DNA from: Exiguobacterium sp. BMC-KP | GTDB lineage: Bacteria; Bacillota; Bacilli; Exiguobacteriales; Exiguobacteriaceae | NCBI RefSeq assembly: GCF_001275385.1 | Contig: NZ_LGIW01000015.1 | Coordinates: 248,001-312,000 of the forward strand | Reading direction: 5' to 3' | Length of the DNA stretch: 64,000 nucleotides | Part shown: positions 1 to 8,086 of the stretch, piece after piece | Layout: each line of letters begins with the position of its first letter | How positions within the stretch are numbered: the first letter of the stretch is position 1 | The notes under the pieces: generated by a model | What the model saw: only the letters and a program-made list of their open reading frames with translations | Databases searched by the model: none | What the model was told of the DNA's origin: nothing | Translations under genes and position numbers: made by a program

Positions 1-549
1 TTAGCAGGAGACGCCTTGCTCACGAACGCTTTTAGCTGTCTTCTTGAGACACCGGCTTCGCCAGAAGTGAAGCTTGCCCTTGTCGAACGGTTGGCAGCGG
101 CAGCGGGTGCTACGGGTATGGTTGGTGGTCAACTCGACGATATGCTCGGAGAGCGTGGCGGTATTAACGATGTAGCAGAGCTTGAATCGATTCATCGCCG
201 GAAAACGGGAGCACTTCTCGTCTTTGCTGTTGAAGCGGGTGGCTTGCTTGCAACAGTCAGTTCGACGGATCTTGAGCACTTACAACAATACGGTCGTCAT
301 CTCGGAATCGCCTTCCAAATCCAAGACGACATCTTGGATGTAACAGGAGATGCCGAAAAAATCGGGAAGCCGGTTGGGAGTGACGAAGGCAACGAAAAAG
401 CAACGTATCCGAAATTACTTGGTCTTGAAGGGGCGAAACGTGCGCTGACAGCCCAAGTGGAAGCAGCGGAACAAGCGATTGATGCATTATCGGTCGAAGC
501 GACGACACTTAAGGAACTGCTCGACTTCGTGGTCAAGCGCGACCATTAA
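1..549 (+). CDS. ispA: Polyprenyl (farnesyl/geranyl) diphosphate synthase, 3' part
   Basis: This is the C-terminal ~182 residues of a trans-prenyltransferase; the 5' end lies outside the window and the frame is open from base 1. The enzyme condenses isopentenyl diphosphate with allylic diphosphates to make geranyl/farnesyl diphosphate for quinones and undecaprenyl phosphate. Visible family marks are GDALLT near the start, GMVGGQ, the HRRKTGAL loop and the second Asp-rich motif FQIQDDILD that binds Mg-diphosphate. It ends in the usual place, VVKRDH. Next to dxs, which makes the precursor, it fits the Bacillus isoprenoid cluster. The identity is firm. Chain length (C10 or C15) is inferred from context only. 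Confidence 0.93.
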   Translation, partial: LAGDALLTNAFSCLLETPASPEVKLALVERLAAAAGATGMVGGQLDDMLGERGGINDVAELESIHRRKTGALLVFAVEAGGLLATVSSTDLEHLQQYGRHLGIAFQIQDDILDVTGDAEKIGKPVGSDEGNEKATYPKLLGLEGAKRALTAQVEAAEQAIDALSVEATTLKELLDFVVKRDH

Positions 550-553
550 GCAG

Positions 554-579
554 GACGACGCATCTGCGTCGTCTTTTTC
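554..579 (+). terminator. Rho-independent terminator after ispA
   Basis: A perfect 9-bp stem (GACGACGCA/TGCGTCGTC) with a 2-nt apparent loop is followed by TTTTT, directly after the ispA stop codon. It separates ispA from dxs. Confidence 0.85.
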
Positions 580-666
580 TATGCTGACAATGGCGCTCAA
601 TAGATTGTTCTAGTACAATGTAGGGTACAAACCCTATAAGATTGTAAGGAAAAGAGGCGGTAAGGT

Positions 667-2553
667 ATGAAATTGACAGAAATACAGGATCCGTCATTTT
701 TAAAGCGTATGTCGGTCTCCGAACTCGAAGTCCTCGCTGGCGACATTCGACGCTTTTTGATTGAAGAATTAGCTACGACAGGTGGCCACTTAGCACCGAA
801 CCTTGGTGTCGTCGAGTTGACGCTTGCGTTGCATCGTGAATTCAACAGTCCGAATGACAAGTTCGTCTGGGATGTCGGACACCAAGCATATGTGCACAAG
901 ATTCTCACAGGACGTGCGAGCCAGTTTGATACGCTTCGCAAGCATAAGGGACTCTGTGGATTCCCAAAACGTAATGAGAGTGTGCACGACGTTTGGGAGA
1001 CAGGACACAGCTCGACGTCTCTGTCAGCAGCAATGGGGATTGCTGTCTCGAATGAACTGAGCGGTAAGGATGATCGTGCAGTCGCAATCATCGGTGACGG
1101 TGCTTTGACAGGTGGTATGGCACTTGAAGCATTGAATCACATCGGAGCAGAACAACAAAATGTCATCGTCATCTTGAACGATAACGAGATGTCGATTGCA
1201 CCAAACGTTGGGGCGATGCATCAAATGCTCGGACGGATTCGTTCATCACGCAAAGTGCGTTATGCACAAGATGAGCTCGAAACGTTAATTAAAAAAATTC
1301 CGGTCATTGGCGGACGCCTTGAAAAAGGAAGCGAGAAATTGAAGGAAGCCGTCAAAGGAGCACTTGTGCCTGGTATGTTCTTCGAAGAGCTCGGCTTCAA
1401 CTATTATGGTCCGGTCGATGGACACGATCTTAATGATTTGATCGAACAACTCAACTACGTAAAAAAAGAAGAAGGACCTGTCCTGCTTCACGTCATCACG
1501 AAAAAAGGGAAGGGCTATCGCCCGGCAGAGTTCGACGGAGTCGGCACGTGGCATGGTCTTGGACCATACAAGATGGAGTCTGGCGAAGTTATCAAAGGGA
1601 AATCAAAAGCACCAAGTTATTCCTTTACGGTAGCGGATACCTTAACGAAGATAGCACGCGATGATGAAAAGCTGACATTGATCACGCCAGCGATGAGTGT
1701 CGGTTCTAAACTCGATTGTTTTGAAAAAGAATTCCCAGAGCGGATGTTTGATGTTGGGATCGCGGAACAACACGCTGTCACGTTCGCTGCAGGTCAAGCG
1801 ACGCAAGGCATGAAACCGGTTGTGTCGATCTACTCGACATTCTTCCAGCGCGCATACGATCAACTCGTCCATGATGTCGCGCGTCAAAATCTCGACGTGA
1901 CGTTTACGATTGACCGATCAGGACTCGTCGGAGCAGATGGAGAGACACACCAAGGGGTCTTCGATATTGCCTTCATGCGCCATGTGCCGAATATTCGAAT
2001 CGTCATGGCAAAAGATGAGAATGAACTGCAGCACTTACTCTATTCTGCTGTTAAATACGAAGGACCAATCGCCGTTCGTTTCCCGCGTGGCGAAGGAATT
2101 GGTGTACCAATGGATGAGACATTGCACGAAATTTCACTTGATACATGGGAAGTCGAACGCGAAGGAACGGATGTCGCGATTCTTGCGTTCGGACCACAAG
2201 TGCAGGATGCACTTAAGATTGCAAATCTCCTAGCGGACGAACTTTCGGTTCGTGTCATCAATGCTCGGACGATCAAACCGCTTGATGAGAAAATGCTGAA
2301 TGCACTTTATGCAGAAGGCATCCCACTTGTGACGCTCGAAGAAGCTGTCCTAAAAGGTGGATTTGGATCAGCTGTTCTTGAGCATGCGAACGAGCAGGAA
2401 GCATTCCCACGTGTCAAGCGTTTCGGTATTCCGGATTGGTATATCGAGCATGGCGGTGTCAATGAGTTACTTGAAGAAATCGGATTATTACCTGGACAAA
2501 TCGCAGAAGAAGTACGCGCTTTCGTCAATCAAGGAAAGAAACAGAGTGTGTGA
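667..2553 (+). CDS. dxs: 1-deoxy-D-xylulose-5-phosphate synthase
   Basis: Thiamine diphosphate enzyme of 628 residues that condenses pyruvate and glyceraldehyde 3-phosphate, the first step of the MEP isoprenoid pathway in the cytoplasm. The sequence shows the [18 protein letters not shown] start of the family, VWDVGHQAY, the ThDP-binding [16 protein letters not shown] ... LNDNEMSI segment, the transketolase pyrimidine-domain [15 protein letters not shown], and [15 protein letters not shown]. Length matches the family. It starts at ATG 667 behind a weak GGTAAGGT site. It lies between ispA and tlyA as in Bacillus; the tlyA ATG follows 6 nt after its stop. A short inverted repeat, TAGGGT-acaa-ACCCTA (621-636), sits in the leader; its role is unknown. 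Confidence 0.97.
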   Translation: MKLTEIQDPSFLKRMSVSELEVLAGDIRRFLIEELATTGGHLAPNLGVVELTLALHREFNSPNDKFVWDVGHQAYVHKILTGRASQFDTLRKHKGLCGFPKRNESVHDVWETGHSSTSLSAAMGIAVSNELSGKDDRAVAIIGDGALTGGMALEALNHIGAEQQNVIVILNDNEMSIAPNVGAMHQMLGRIRSSRKVRYAQDELETLIKKIPVIGGRLEKGSEKLKEAVKGALVPGMFFEELGFNYYGPVDGHDLNDLIEQLNYVKKEEGPVLLHVITKKGKGYRPAEFDGVGTWHGLGPYKMESGEVIKGKSKAPSYSFTVADTLTKIARDDEKLTLITPAMSVGSKLDCFEKEFPERMFDVGIAEQHAVTFAAGQATQGMKPVVSIYSTFFQRAYDQLVHDVARQNLDVTFTIDRSGLVGADGETHQGVFDIAFMRHVPNIRIVMAKDENELQHLLYSAVKYEGPIAVRFPRGEGIGVPMDETLHEISLDTWEVEREGTDVAILAFGPQVQDALKIANLLADELSVRVINARTIKPLDEKMLNALYAEGIPLVTLEEAVLKGGFGSAVLEHANEQEAFPRVKRFGIPDWYIEHGGVNELLEEIGLLPGQIAEEVRAFVNQGKKQSV

Positions 2554-2559
2554 CGATTC

Positions 2560-3366
2560 ATGGAAAATGTAAAAAAAATCCGCCTCGACGTTCTTCTCGT
2601 CGAGCGCGGTTTGTTTGAAACGCGTGAAAAAGCGAAGCGGTCGATCATGGCTGGACTCGTCTTTAGCGGGACGGAACGACTGGAGAAGGCCGGTGAAAAG
2701 GTCAAATCGGATATTGATCTGCATGTCAAAGGTCAATTGATGCCGTATGTTGGTCGTGGCGGCTTTAAGATGGAAAAGGCACTTCAAGTATTCGATTTTG
2801 ATGTCACGGGCAAAACGGGTCTTGATATCGGATCTTCAACGGGTGGTTTTACGGACTGTTCCTTACAAAATGGAGCAGCGCATATGTACGCCCTCGATGT
2901 CGGTTCGAATCAGCTGGACTGGAAACTTCGTTCAGATGATCGCGTGACGGTAATGGAAAAAACGAATTTCCGGCATGCCACACCAGACATGTTCTCTGTC
3001 TCGCCACAGTTCGCGACGATTGATGTCTCATTCATCTCGTTACGGTTGATGCTTCCTCCACTGAAAACGATTCTCGTCGAAGGAGGAGATGTCATGGCGC
3101 TCGTTAAACCGCAATTCGAAGCAGGGCGCGATGATATTGGTAAAAAAGGGATCGTGCGGGACGAACGGATTCATATCCGAGTGCTCGATGAGATGATCGA
3201 ATTCTTCATTCAACAAGGATTCTACGTCAAGCAACTCGATTACTCACCGATTACTGGTGGAGAGGGTAATATCGAGTTCTTGTTACATGCCCGTCTTGGT
3301 CAACCAGGACTCGATGCATCCGTTAATGCGGTAGAGACGGTCAAGCGAGCACACGCTAGTCTTTAA
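2560..3366 (+). CDS. tlyA: TlyA family rRNA 2'-O-methyltransferase (YqxC)
   Basis: Protein of 268 residues. The N-terminal S4 RNA-binding domain (about 7-67, RLDVLLVERGLFETREKAKRS) is followed by an FtsJ/RrmJ-like SAM methyltransferase domain starting near YVGRGGFKMEKAL, with the SAM loop GLDIGSSTGGFTDCSLQNGA, VDVSFISLR-like TIDVSFISLR, and LVKPQFEAGR. TlyA proteins methylate 16S/23S rRNA 2'-hydroxyls in some bacteria; older annotation as hemolysin is historical. The start ATG at 2560 lies 6 nt after dxs, so it is probably cotranscribed with it. The domain order and the position before argR match Bacillus yqxC. Its exact target nucleotide cannot be told from sequence. Confidence 0.93.
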   Translation: MENVKKIRLDVLLVERGLFETREKAKRSIMAGLVFSGTERLEKAGEKVKSDIDLHVKGQLMPYVGRGGFKMEKALQVFDFDVTGKTGLDIGSSTGGFTDCSLQNGAAHMYALDVGSNQLDWKLRSDDRVTVMEKTNFRHATPDMFSVSPQFATIDVSFISLRLMLPPLKTILVEGGDVMALVKPQFEAGRDDIGKKGIVRDERIHIRVLDEMIEFFIQQGFYVKQLDYSPITGGEGNIEFLLHARLGQPGLDASVNAVETVKRAHASL

Positions 3367-3379
3367 ATGAACAGATGAA

Positions 3380-3420
3380 AACGAAGGCGGATCCGGTTCA
3401 TGGGTCCGTCTTCGTTGTTG
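3380..3420 (+). terminator. Terminator after tlyA
   Basis: The long stem AACGAAGGCGGATCC / GGGTCCGTCTTCGTT has a GU-containing loop end. The following T-run is interrupted (GTTGTTG), so termination may be partial. Confidence 0.7.
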
Positions 3421-3457
3421 TTCAGTACGATGAAACCTCATAATAAAATGGCAAACG

Positions 3458-3487
3458 TGGACTTTTAATGATTTATTGGATTACAAT
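3458..3487 (+). promoter_or_regulatory. Candidate argR promoter
   Basis: TGGACT (3458-3463) and TACAAT (3482-3487) are separated by 18 nt, 32 nt upstream of the argR start. The -35 is a weak match. No convincing ARG box was seen beside it. Confidence 0.45.
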
Positions 3488-3519
3488 AGTAACATCGAAA
3501 AATACTGTGAGGTGCAGGG

Positions 3520-3969
3520 ATGACAAAGGGGCAACGATTGATTAAGATTCGGGAAATCATCACCCAATCGGAAGTAGAAACCCAGGATGAATTGGTAGAG
3601 GAATTACGAAATGCAGGATATAAGGTGACACAGGCAACGGTATCACGAGATATCAAGGAACTCCATCTCGTCAAAGTCCCGTTGAATGATGGACGTTATA
3701 AATATAGCTTACCTGCCGATCAACGCTTCAACCCACTCGGGAAATTGCGGCGTCTGCTCGGGGATAGCTTCATCTCGATTGATTCTGCTCAAAATCTGAT
3801 TGTCATGCATGTCCTACCTGGAAATGCGAATGCAGTCGCTGTCTTATTGGATCATTTGAGCTGGAACGAACTGCTTGGAACGGTGTGTGGGGATGATACG
3901 ATCCTGTTGATCGCACGGAGTGAGGAGCAGGCGAAAGAAGTGACGGAACGAATCTTAGAAATGCTGTAA
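3520..3969 (+). CDS. argR: Arginine repressor ArgR/AhrC
   Basis: Transcription factor of 149 residues that senses L-arginine, represses arginine biosynthesis and activates catabolism. The N-terminal winged helix ([12 protein letters not shown] ... QDELVEEL ... [15 protein letters not shown]) contains the canonical SRDIKEL recognition helix. The C-terminal hexamerisation and arginine-binding domain keeps [13 protein letters not shown] and the [12 protein letters not shown] motif with the paired acidic residues that contact arginine. Length is typical. ATG 3520 follows a GAGGTG site. It is followed 12 nt later by recN, the standard Bacillus pair. A likely target in this window is the ARG box at 40173-40190. 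Confidence 0.96.
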   Translation: MTKGQRLIKIREIITQSEVETQDELVEELRNAGYKVTQATVSRDIKELHLVKVPLNDGRYKYSLPADQRFNPLGKLRRLLGDSFISIDSAQNLIVMHVLPGNANAVAVLLDHLSWNELLGTVCGDDTILLIARSEEQAKEVTERILEML

Positions 3970-3981
3970 GGAGTTGACAGG

Positions 3982-5688
3982 ATGCTAGCTGAATTATCGA
4001 TCAAACAATTTGCGATCATTGACGAGCTACAGATCGACTTTAAAAAAGGAATGACCGTCTTGACTGGGGAAACAGGTGCCGGTAAATCGATCGTTCTCGA
4101 CGCAATCGGTTTGTTGATTGGTGGACGTGGTTCTTCGGAATTCGTTCGATACGGGGAAGATCGAGCGGAGTTAGAAGGACTATTTCTGATTGAAGACGAC
4201 CATCTCGTCTATGATCTCGCAGAAGAATATGGCATCGATATCGAAGATGGATTGATCATCTTAAGACGTGATCTGTTCGCGACCGGGAAAAGTGTCTGTC
4301 GCGTCAACAACAAGCTGGTCACACTGACGATCTTACGTGAGTTCGGGCGCGTCCTCGTCGACATGCACGGGCAACATGAACATCAGCATTTAATGGACAG
4401 TACGTATCATCAAGCGATTCTCGATGACTTCGCGCAAGAGACGATTGCACCGTTACTACAAGCCTATCAATCGGGGTATCAAGCATACGAAGAAAAACGG
4501 GCGGCTTTGCAATCACTCGCACAAAGTGAGCAAGAGCTCGCACAACGCATCGATTTATTATCGTTTCAGACGGAAGAGATTGAAGGGGCAAAACTTCGGG
4601 CACATGAGGAAGATGAATTGCTCGTTGAACGAAATCGCCTCGCGAACTTCGAGAAATTATATGCATCGTTGAAAACTGCGTATGATGCTCTACATGATGA
4701 GATGCGCGGCATCGACTCTGTTGGAGACGCGATGCGTGAATTACAGCAAGCATCGAGCATCGATGAACAGTTTTCTCAGCAGAGTGACGCGATCGCGAGC
4801 GCCTTTTATGGACTAGAAGAAGTAGGTTATGCCATCCGGGATCAACTCGAAACACTCGAGTTTGATTCCAATCGACTTGATGAGATCGAACAACGTTTAT
4901 CGGTCTTTCAACAGCTGAAACGAAAATATGGGGCGACGATCGAAGAAGTCATCGCGTACGGTGAGAAGATTCGAGTCGAACTCGATACGATGACGAATCG
5001 AGATGAACGGATTGAACGATTAAAAGCCGAAGTCGAACAGCTCGAAGGCGAATTGTTTGAGATTGGTGGTCGACTCTCACAACAACGACGTAAAGCAGCG
5101 ATTCAATTAAGTGAAGCGATTCATTTGGAATTACGTGAGCTTTACATGGAAAAAGCACGATTCGAAATTCGTTTTCTTCAGGACGGGAAAACGCCGATGT
5201 TACGGAAGAACGGAATCGACCAAGTCGAGTTCTTTATCATGACGAATGCGGGAGAGCCGTTTAAGTCACTTGGAAAAGTCGCGTCAGGCGGAGAATTATC
5301 TCGAATCATGCTCGGACTGAAATCAATCTTCTCACGCTCGGTCGGAGTCTCTTCCATCATTTTTGATGAAGTCGATACGGGTGTCTCGGGTCGTGTCGCA
5401 CAAGCGATGGCTGAAAAAATCTATCGTTTGTCAGTAGACGGACAAGTGCTCTGTATCACGCACTTACCACAAGTCGCTTCAATGGCTGATCAACATCTGT
5501 ATATTCGAAAAATCGAAGAGACGGACCGTACGACGACTCAAGTTAACGTCTTGTCTCAGTCAGACCGAGGAAACGAGCTCGGACGGATGATTTCCGGTGC
5601 GCATATGACGGATTTGACGTTACGTCATGCCGAAGAATTGATGGATCAGGCGAAGACGATGAAAGAATCGCTTAAAAATGGGGTGTAA
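3982..5688 (+). CDS. recN: DNA repair protein RecN
   Basis: SMC-like ATPase of 568 residues acting early at double-strand breaks. It shows an N-terminal Walker A (GETGAGKS, near residue 32), a long coiled-coil middle (about 150-400, many Glu/Gln/Leu heptads), then the ABC signature VASGGELSRIMLGLK, Walker B IIFDEVDTGVSG and the D/H-loop region VLCITHLPQVASMAD. Length and order match the family. It begins with ATG and an AAGGAG site 8 nt upstream, 12 nt after argR. The next gene is spo0A after only 3 nt; the spoIVB gene found here in Bacillus is missing. Confidence 0.97.
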   Translation: MLAELSIKQFAIIDELQIDFKKGMTVLTGETGAGKSIVLDAIGLLIGGRGSSEFVRYGEDRAELEGLFLIEDDHLVYDLAEEYGIDIEDGLIILRRDLFATGKSVCRVNNKLVTLTILREFGRVLVDMHGQHEHQHLMDSTYHQAILDDFAQETIAPLLQAYQSGYQAYEEKRAALQSLAQSEQELAQRIDLLSFQTEEIEGAKLRAHEEDELLVERNRLANFEKLYASLKTAYDALHDEMRGIDSVGDAMRELQQASSIDEQFSQQSDAIASAFYGLEEVGYAIRDQLETLEFDSNRLDEIEQRLSVFQQLKRKYGATIEEVIAYGEKIRVELDTMTNRDERIERLKAEVEQLEGELFEIGGRLSQQRRKAAIQLSEAIHLELRELYMEKARFEIRFLQDGKTPMLRKNGIDQVEFFIMTNAGEPFKSLGKVASGGELSRIMLGLKSIFSRSVGVSSIIFDEVDTGVSGRVAQAMAEKIYRLSVDGQVLCITHLPQVASMADQHLYIRKIEETDRTTTQVNVLSQSDRGNELGRMISGAHMTDLTLRHAEELMDQAKTMKESLKNGV

Positions 5689-5691
5689 GGA

Positions 5692-6414
5692 TTGATTAAA
5701 GTCGGGATAGCAGATGATAATCGCGAAATGGTTGAATTGATTCGCCAACATATCACTGCGCAAGAAGACATGGAAGTCGTTTGCGTCGCCTACAACGGCG
5801 AGAGTTGTCTCGAACGTATGAAAGAACATGAAGTCGATGTATTACTTCTCGACATCATCATGCCCCATTTAGATGGGCTCGGTGTGCTCGAAGAGTTGAT
5901 GAAGAAAAAGAAGAATCCTGCTGTCATCATGCTGAGTGCTTTCGGTAAGGACGAAGTCTCACAACAGGCGGTTACCCTTGGGGCATCGTATTTCTTACTT
6001 AAACCGTTCAGTATGGACCAGCTTGTCCAAAAAATTCGTCTTGTGACGAATCAAGGACAAGCGCCGACGGTTGAAACGATTGACTTGAAAGTCGGTACGA
6101 CACTCCGAGAAGTGGGGATTGCCCCGCACATCAAAGGGTTTACGTATTTAAAAGATGCTGTATTGATGGTGCTCGAACGCGAAGATTTACTCGGTTTGAT
6201 CACAAAGGAACTATACCCGACAATCGCCAAAAAACATCAAACGACGGCTTCACGTGTCGAACGGGCAATGCGTCACGCCATCAAGTCGGCATGGAATGAA
6301 GGGATGCAACAGCACGAACTCTTTAATGGTCGCATCGAACAAGAGAAAAGTCCGAAGAACTCGGAATTCATCTCATATGTATCGAGCCATATGAATCAAG
6401 AACAATCTGGTTAA
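5692..6414 (+). CDS. spo0A: Response regulator Spo0A
   Basis: Protein of 240 residues with an N-terminal receiver domain (acidic pocket DDN near residue 8-10, phospho-acceptor Asp in LLLDIIMPHLDG, Lys in LLKPFSM) and the distinctive Spo0A DNA-binding domain at the C-terminus (APHIKGFTYLKDAV, KKHQTTASRVERAMRHAIK). The latter is close to the B. subtilis recognition helix. It starts at TTG 5692, 3 nt after the recN stop, with the ribosome binding site inside the recN end. In Bacillus it is the master regulator of stationary-phase and sporulation genes. With spoIVB lost and the genus regarded as asporogenous, it probably controls non-sporulation stationary-phase functions here; that is inference. 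Confidence 0.95.
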   Translation: MIKVGIADDNREMVELIRQHITAQEDMEVVCVAYNGESCLERMKEHEVDVLLLDIIMPHLDGLGVLEELMKKKKNPAVIMLSAFGKDEVSQQAVTLGASYFLLKPFSMDQLVQKIRLVTNQGQAPTVETIDLKVGTTLREVGIAPHIKGFTYLKDAVLMVLEREDLLGLITKELYPTIAKKHQTTASRVERAMRHAIKSAWNEGMQQHELFNGRIEQEKSPKNSEFISYVSSHMNQEQSG

Positions 6415-6417
6415 AGC

Positions 6418-6452
6418 AAACACACCGTCTAATGGATAGACGGTGTGTTTTT
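6418..6452. terminator. Bidirectional terminator between spo0A and the reductase gene
   Basis: A perfect inverted repeat, AAACACACCGTCTA / TAGACGGTGTGTTT, with a T-run on the plus strand. It ends spo0A. It also falls just after the alternative-frame stop of the minus-strand reductase gene, so it may serve both. Confidence 0.88.
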
Positions 6453-6479
6453 AATTCTTATTTCGTTCATAACAAACAA

Positions 6480-7028
6480 TCAACACGCCGTTTTCAAACG
6501 TCTGTCGTTCCTGACGTTCCAAGTGAGGGGCGCCATTCCGTGGTCGGGAAACAGGCGTTTACCCGAACCAATGATGACGGGATAGATGATCAATCGAAGT
6601 TCATCTATCAGATCGGCTTGATAAAGCGCATGAACGAGTTGACTACTCCCCCAGACGTGAAGCGGTGGTCCGTCTTGTTGCTTCAAGCGTGTGAGTTCAG
6701 AAGTCGGTTGATTCAAATATGTCGTCGGCTGCCAAAGGACAGGTGGTGCATGACGCGTAGCGACATACTTCATAGCACGATCAGCTACTGGCCAGATATC
6801 GGCATGATGTGGCCAATAACTCGACCATTGCTCGTAAGTCGCGCGACCAAGCAACAGGGAGCAGTCCTCATGCATCCATCCTCGAATGACCTGACCGATC
6901 TCAGGGTGTTGAAATGGAGCAGTCCACCCACCGTGCTTGAAATCGTTGCTCACATCCTCATCTTTGCCGCTCGGTGCTTGAACGACACCGTCTAAAGATA
7001 GATGTTCGAATACGATGATTTTTCGCAT
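6480..7028 (-). CDS. Dihydrofolate reductase family (RibD C-terminal-like) protein, apparent 3' frameshift
   Basis: A 182-residue protein of the YwjB/YyaP-type reductase family: start MRKIIVFEHLSLDGVVQAP, GRATYEQWSSYWP, the core of strands and helices, and IIYPVIIGSGKRLFPD near the end. Such proteins bind NADPH; their substrates are usually unknown. I start at ATG 7028 because AGGAGA lies 8 nt upstream; an ATG 10 codons earlier has no site. After GMAPL the frame runs to an early stop with an unlikely tail. Adding one base in the CCCC run near 6530 restores PHLERQERQTFENGVLIVCYERN, which looks like the normal last strand, ending at 6451. This is either a real frameshift or a sequencing error. 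Confidence 0.78.
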   Translation of the reverse strand: MRKIIVFEHLSLDGVVQAPSGKDEDVSNDFKHGGWTAPFQHPEIGQVIRGWMHEDCSLLLGRATYEQWSSYWPHHADIWPVADRAMKYVATRHAPPVLWQPTTYLNQPTSELTRLKQQDGPPLHVWGSSQLVHALYQADLIDELRLIIYPVIIGSGKRLFPDHGMAPLTWNVRNDRRLKTAC

Positions 7029-7089
7029 ACACGATCTCCTTTCGATTATGTTCTTCATCCAGCATACCGTACGTAGCCTTAAAAAAAAA

Positions 7090-7103
7090 TAAAAGCGTTT
7101 ACA
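7090..7103. promoter_or_regulatory. Candidate cre (CcpA) site
   Basis: TAAAAGCGTTTACA differs from the consensus TGWAANCGNTNWCA at one position. It lies 8 nt upstream of the -35 box of the large RNA and also upstream of the divergent reductase gene. Function is inferred from the match only. Confidence 0.45.
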
Positions 7104-7111
7104 AATAAATA

Positions 7112-7139
7112 TTGCATAAACTGAAATGTTTGTTATAAT
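7112..7139 (+). promoter_or_regulatory. Promoter of the large non-coding RNA
   Basis: TTGCAT (7112-7117), 16-nt spacer, and an extended -10 TGTTATAAT (7131-7139) with a perfect TATAAT. The predicted start is near 7146, so the RNA has its own strong sigma-A promoter. Confidence 0.75.
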
Positions 7140-7145
7140 AAAGAT

Positions 7146-7702
7146 ACCAAATGATTTGGCAAGACGTCAGATGAACGTCGAGTCGGCGAGGACTCCGGAA
7201 ATCCCGTTGATGAACATCATCTCAGAACGCCAACTGTAAATGGCTCAAGAATGCCGGACGACATTCTCTTGGTAGAAGTCGTACCAAGGTATCTTGTTCA
7301 TTCTAGATGGGAAATCTCGAATGAATGGGAGCTTCCATGATTTCGAAGCTAGGGAAAAGTGGAAGGTAACGGATCGTCTAAAATGAAAAAGTACAGTTCG
7401 TGAAAAGGAGTGTTGTCTAGCAGTGATTGTTAGCAACCGAATGTTTGACTGCTTCAAGCGGATGACATTACGCTCCACCTAGGTCCTGAGTACAGTCAGA
7501 TGATGGAACTGAAATACCATTCTATCGTTAGCCCGATAGCCAGATCTGATTTCTTTCCACCTCTTCATTAAGAGGAACACCTAAGGTTTTGGAGTACACG
7601 AATAGTTCTAACTATGAGAGGAGTTCATCCGTAAGTGAAACCAATTTTATACGAGTAAAAGGTCCCGCGCTTGAAATGAGTTCAAGAGATGGGGACCTTT
7701 TT
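7146..7702 (+). ncRNA. Large structured non-coding RNA, candidate OLE RNA
   Basis: About 560 nt with no credible protein gene on either strand, bounded by a strong promoter and a strong terminator. Many local perfect hairpins are visible: 7147-7159, 7163-7179, 7180-7195, 7268-7288, 7297-7325 (7-bp TTCATTC/GAATGAA plus inner AGAT/ATCT), 7330-7350, 7522-7539, 7560-7575 and 7602-7615. This density argues for a folded RNA. It lacks the conserved cores of RNase P, tmRNA and SRP RNA that I looked for. OLE RNA (ornate, large, ~600 nt, membrane-associated through OapA) is known from Gram-positive species in the ispA-dxs-recN-spo0A neighbourhood, which is where this one sits. I did not recognise an oapA gene in the window; it may lie upstream of base 1. 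The structured RNA is well supported; OLE identity is inference. Confidence 0.62.
7657..7702 (+). terminator. Terminator of the large RNA
   Basis: Outer stem AAAAGGTCCC / GGGGACCTTTTT with an inner CTTGAA-atgag-TTCAAG hairpin, then a T-run. It lies 7 nt from the stop of the convergent yqzF gene. Confidence 0.85.
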
Positions 7703-7708
7703 CTGTGT

Positions 7709-7963
7709 TCATTTTTTTTGATAGCGGTCGGAGACTTTACCACGCTTACGATCGCGATAAAAGACATATCCTGCGACAAAACCGATGCCACCCATCGCAA
7801 GAATCAAACCAACGAGGCCTTGTAAGACATATACATATCCTGCATCGCCTAAGTATTTAAAGGGGACTTGAGCAATTAGAAATACGCTGTCACGCATGAG
7901 TTTAATACCAATTGCACCGATGATGCCAGGAATCAATAACGAGAGCAAACCAATGATACGCAT
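7709..7963 (-). CDS. yqzF: DUF2627 family small membrane protein (YqzF)
   Basis: Small protein of 84 residues with two hydrophobic segments (about 3-21 and 44-66, LQGLVGLILAMGGIGFVAGYVF) and a basic C-terminus (YRDRKRGKVSDRYQKK). The FKYLGDAGYVYVLQGLVG stretch and location next to bkdR match the DUF2627/YqzF family of Bacillus. Function is unknown. ATG 7963 has AAAGGAG at good spacing. It is divergent from bkdR and convergent with the large RNA. Confidence 0.8.
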   Translation of the reverse strand: MRIIGLLSLLIPGIIGAIGIKLMRDSVFLIAQVPFKYLGDAGYVYVLQGLVGLILAMGGIGFVAGYVFYRDRKRGKVSDRYQKK

Positions 7964-8023
7964 AGGACGCCACTCCTTTCCAAGCGTATTGTATCAAAAA
8001 ATCGATCGTTCTGCGAATCGGGT

Positions 8024-8052
8024 TTGCTTCCCTATTTTATTCCGAGTACGAT
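8024..8052 (+). promoter_or_regulatory. Candidate bkdR promoter
   Basis: TTGCTT (8024-8029), 17-nt spacer, TACGAT (8047-8052), 34 nt before the bkdR ATG. Moderate sigma-A match. Confidence 0.55.
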
Positions 8053-8086
8053 AGAAATGTAAGCAGTTTCAAAGGGGGAGATTCAT

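Noticed and set aside
3421..3519. ARG box for ArgR autoregulation
   Set aside because: The AT-rich stretch has no clear TGAAT-N-ATTCA palindrome.
6432..6995. 187-codon plus-strand frame opposite the reductase gene
   Set aside because: Antisense shadow of a gene with clear family motifs; no start site and no recognisable domain.
7589..7825. 78-codon plus-strand frame overlapping the large RNA and yqzF
   Set aside because: No ribosome binding site, biased composition, runs through the terminator hairpin and antisense to yqzF.
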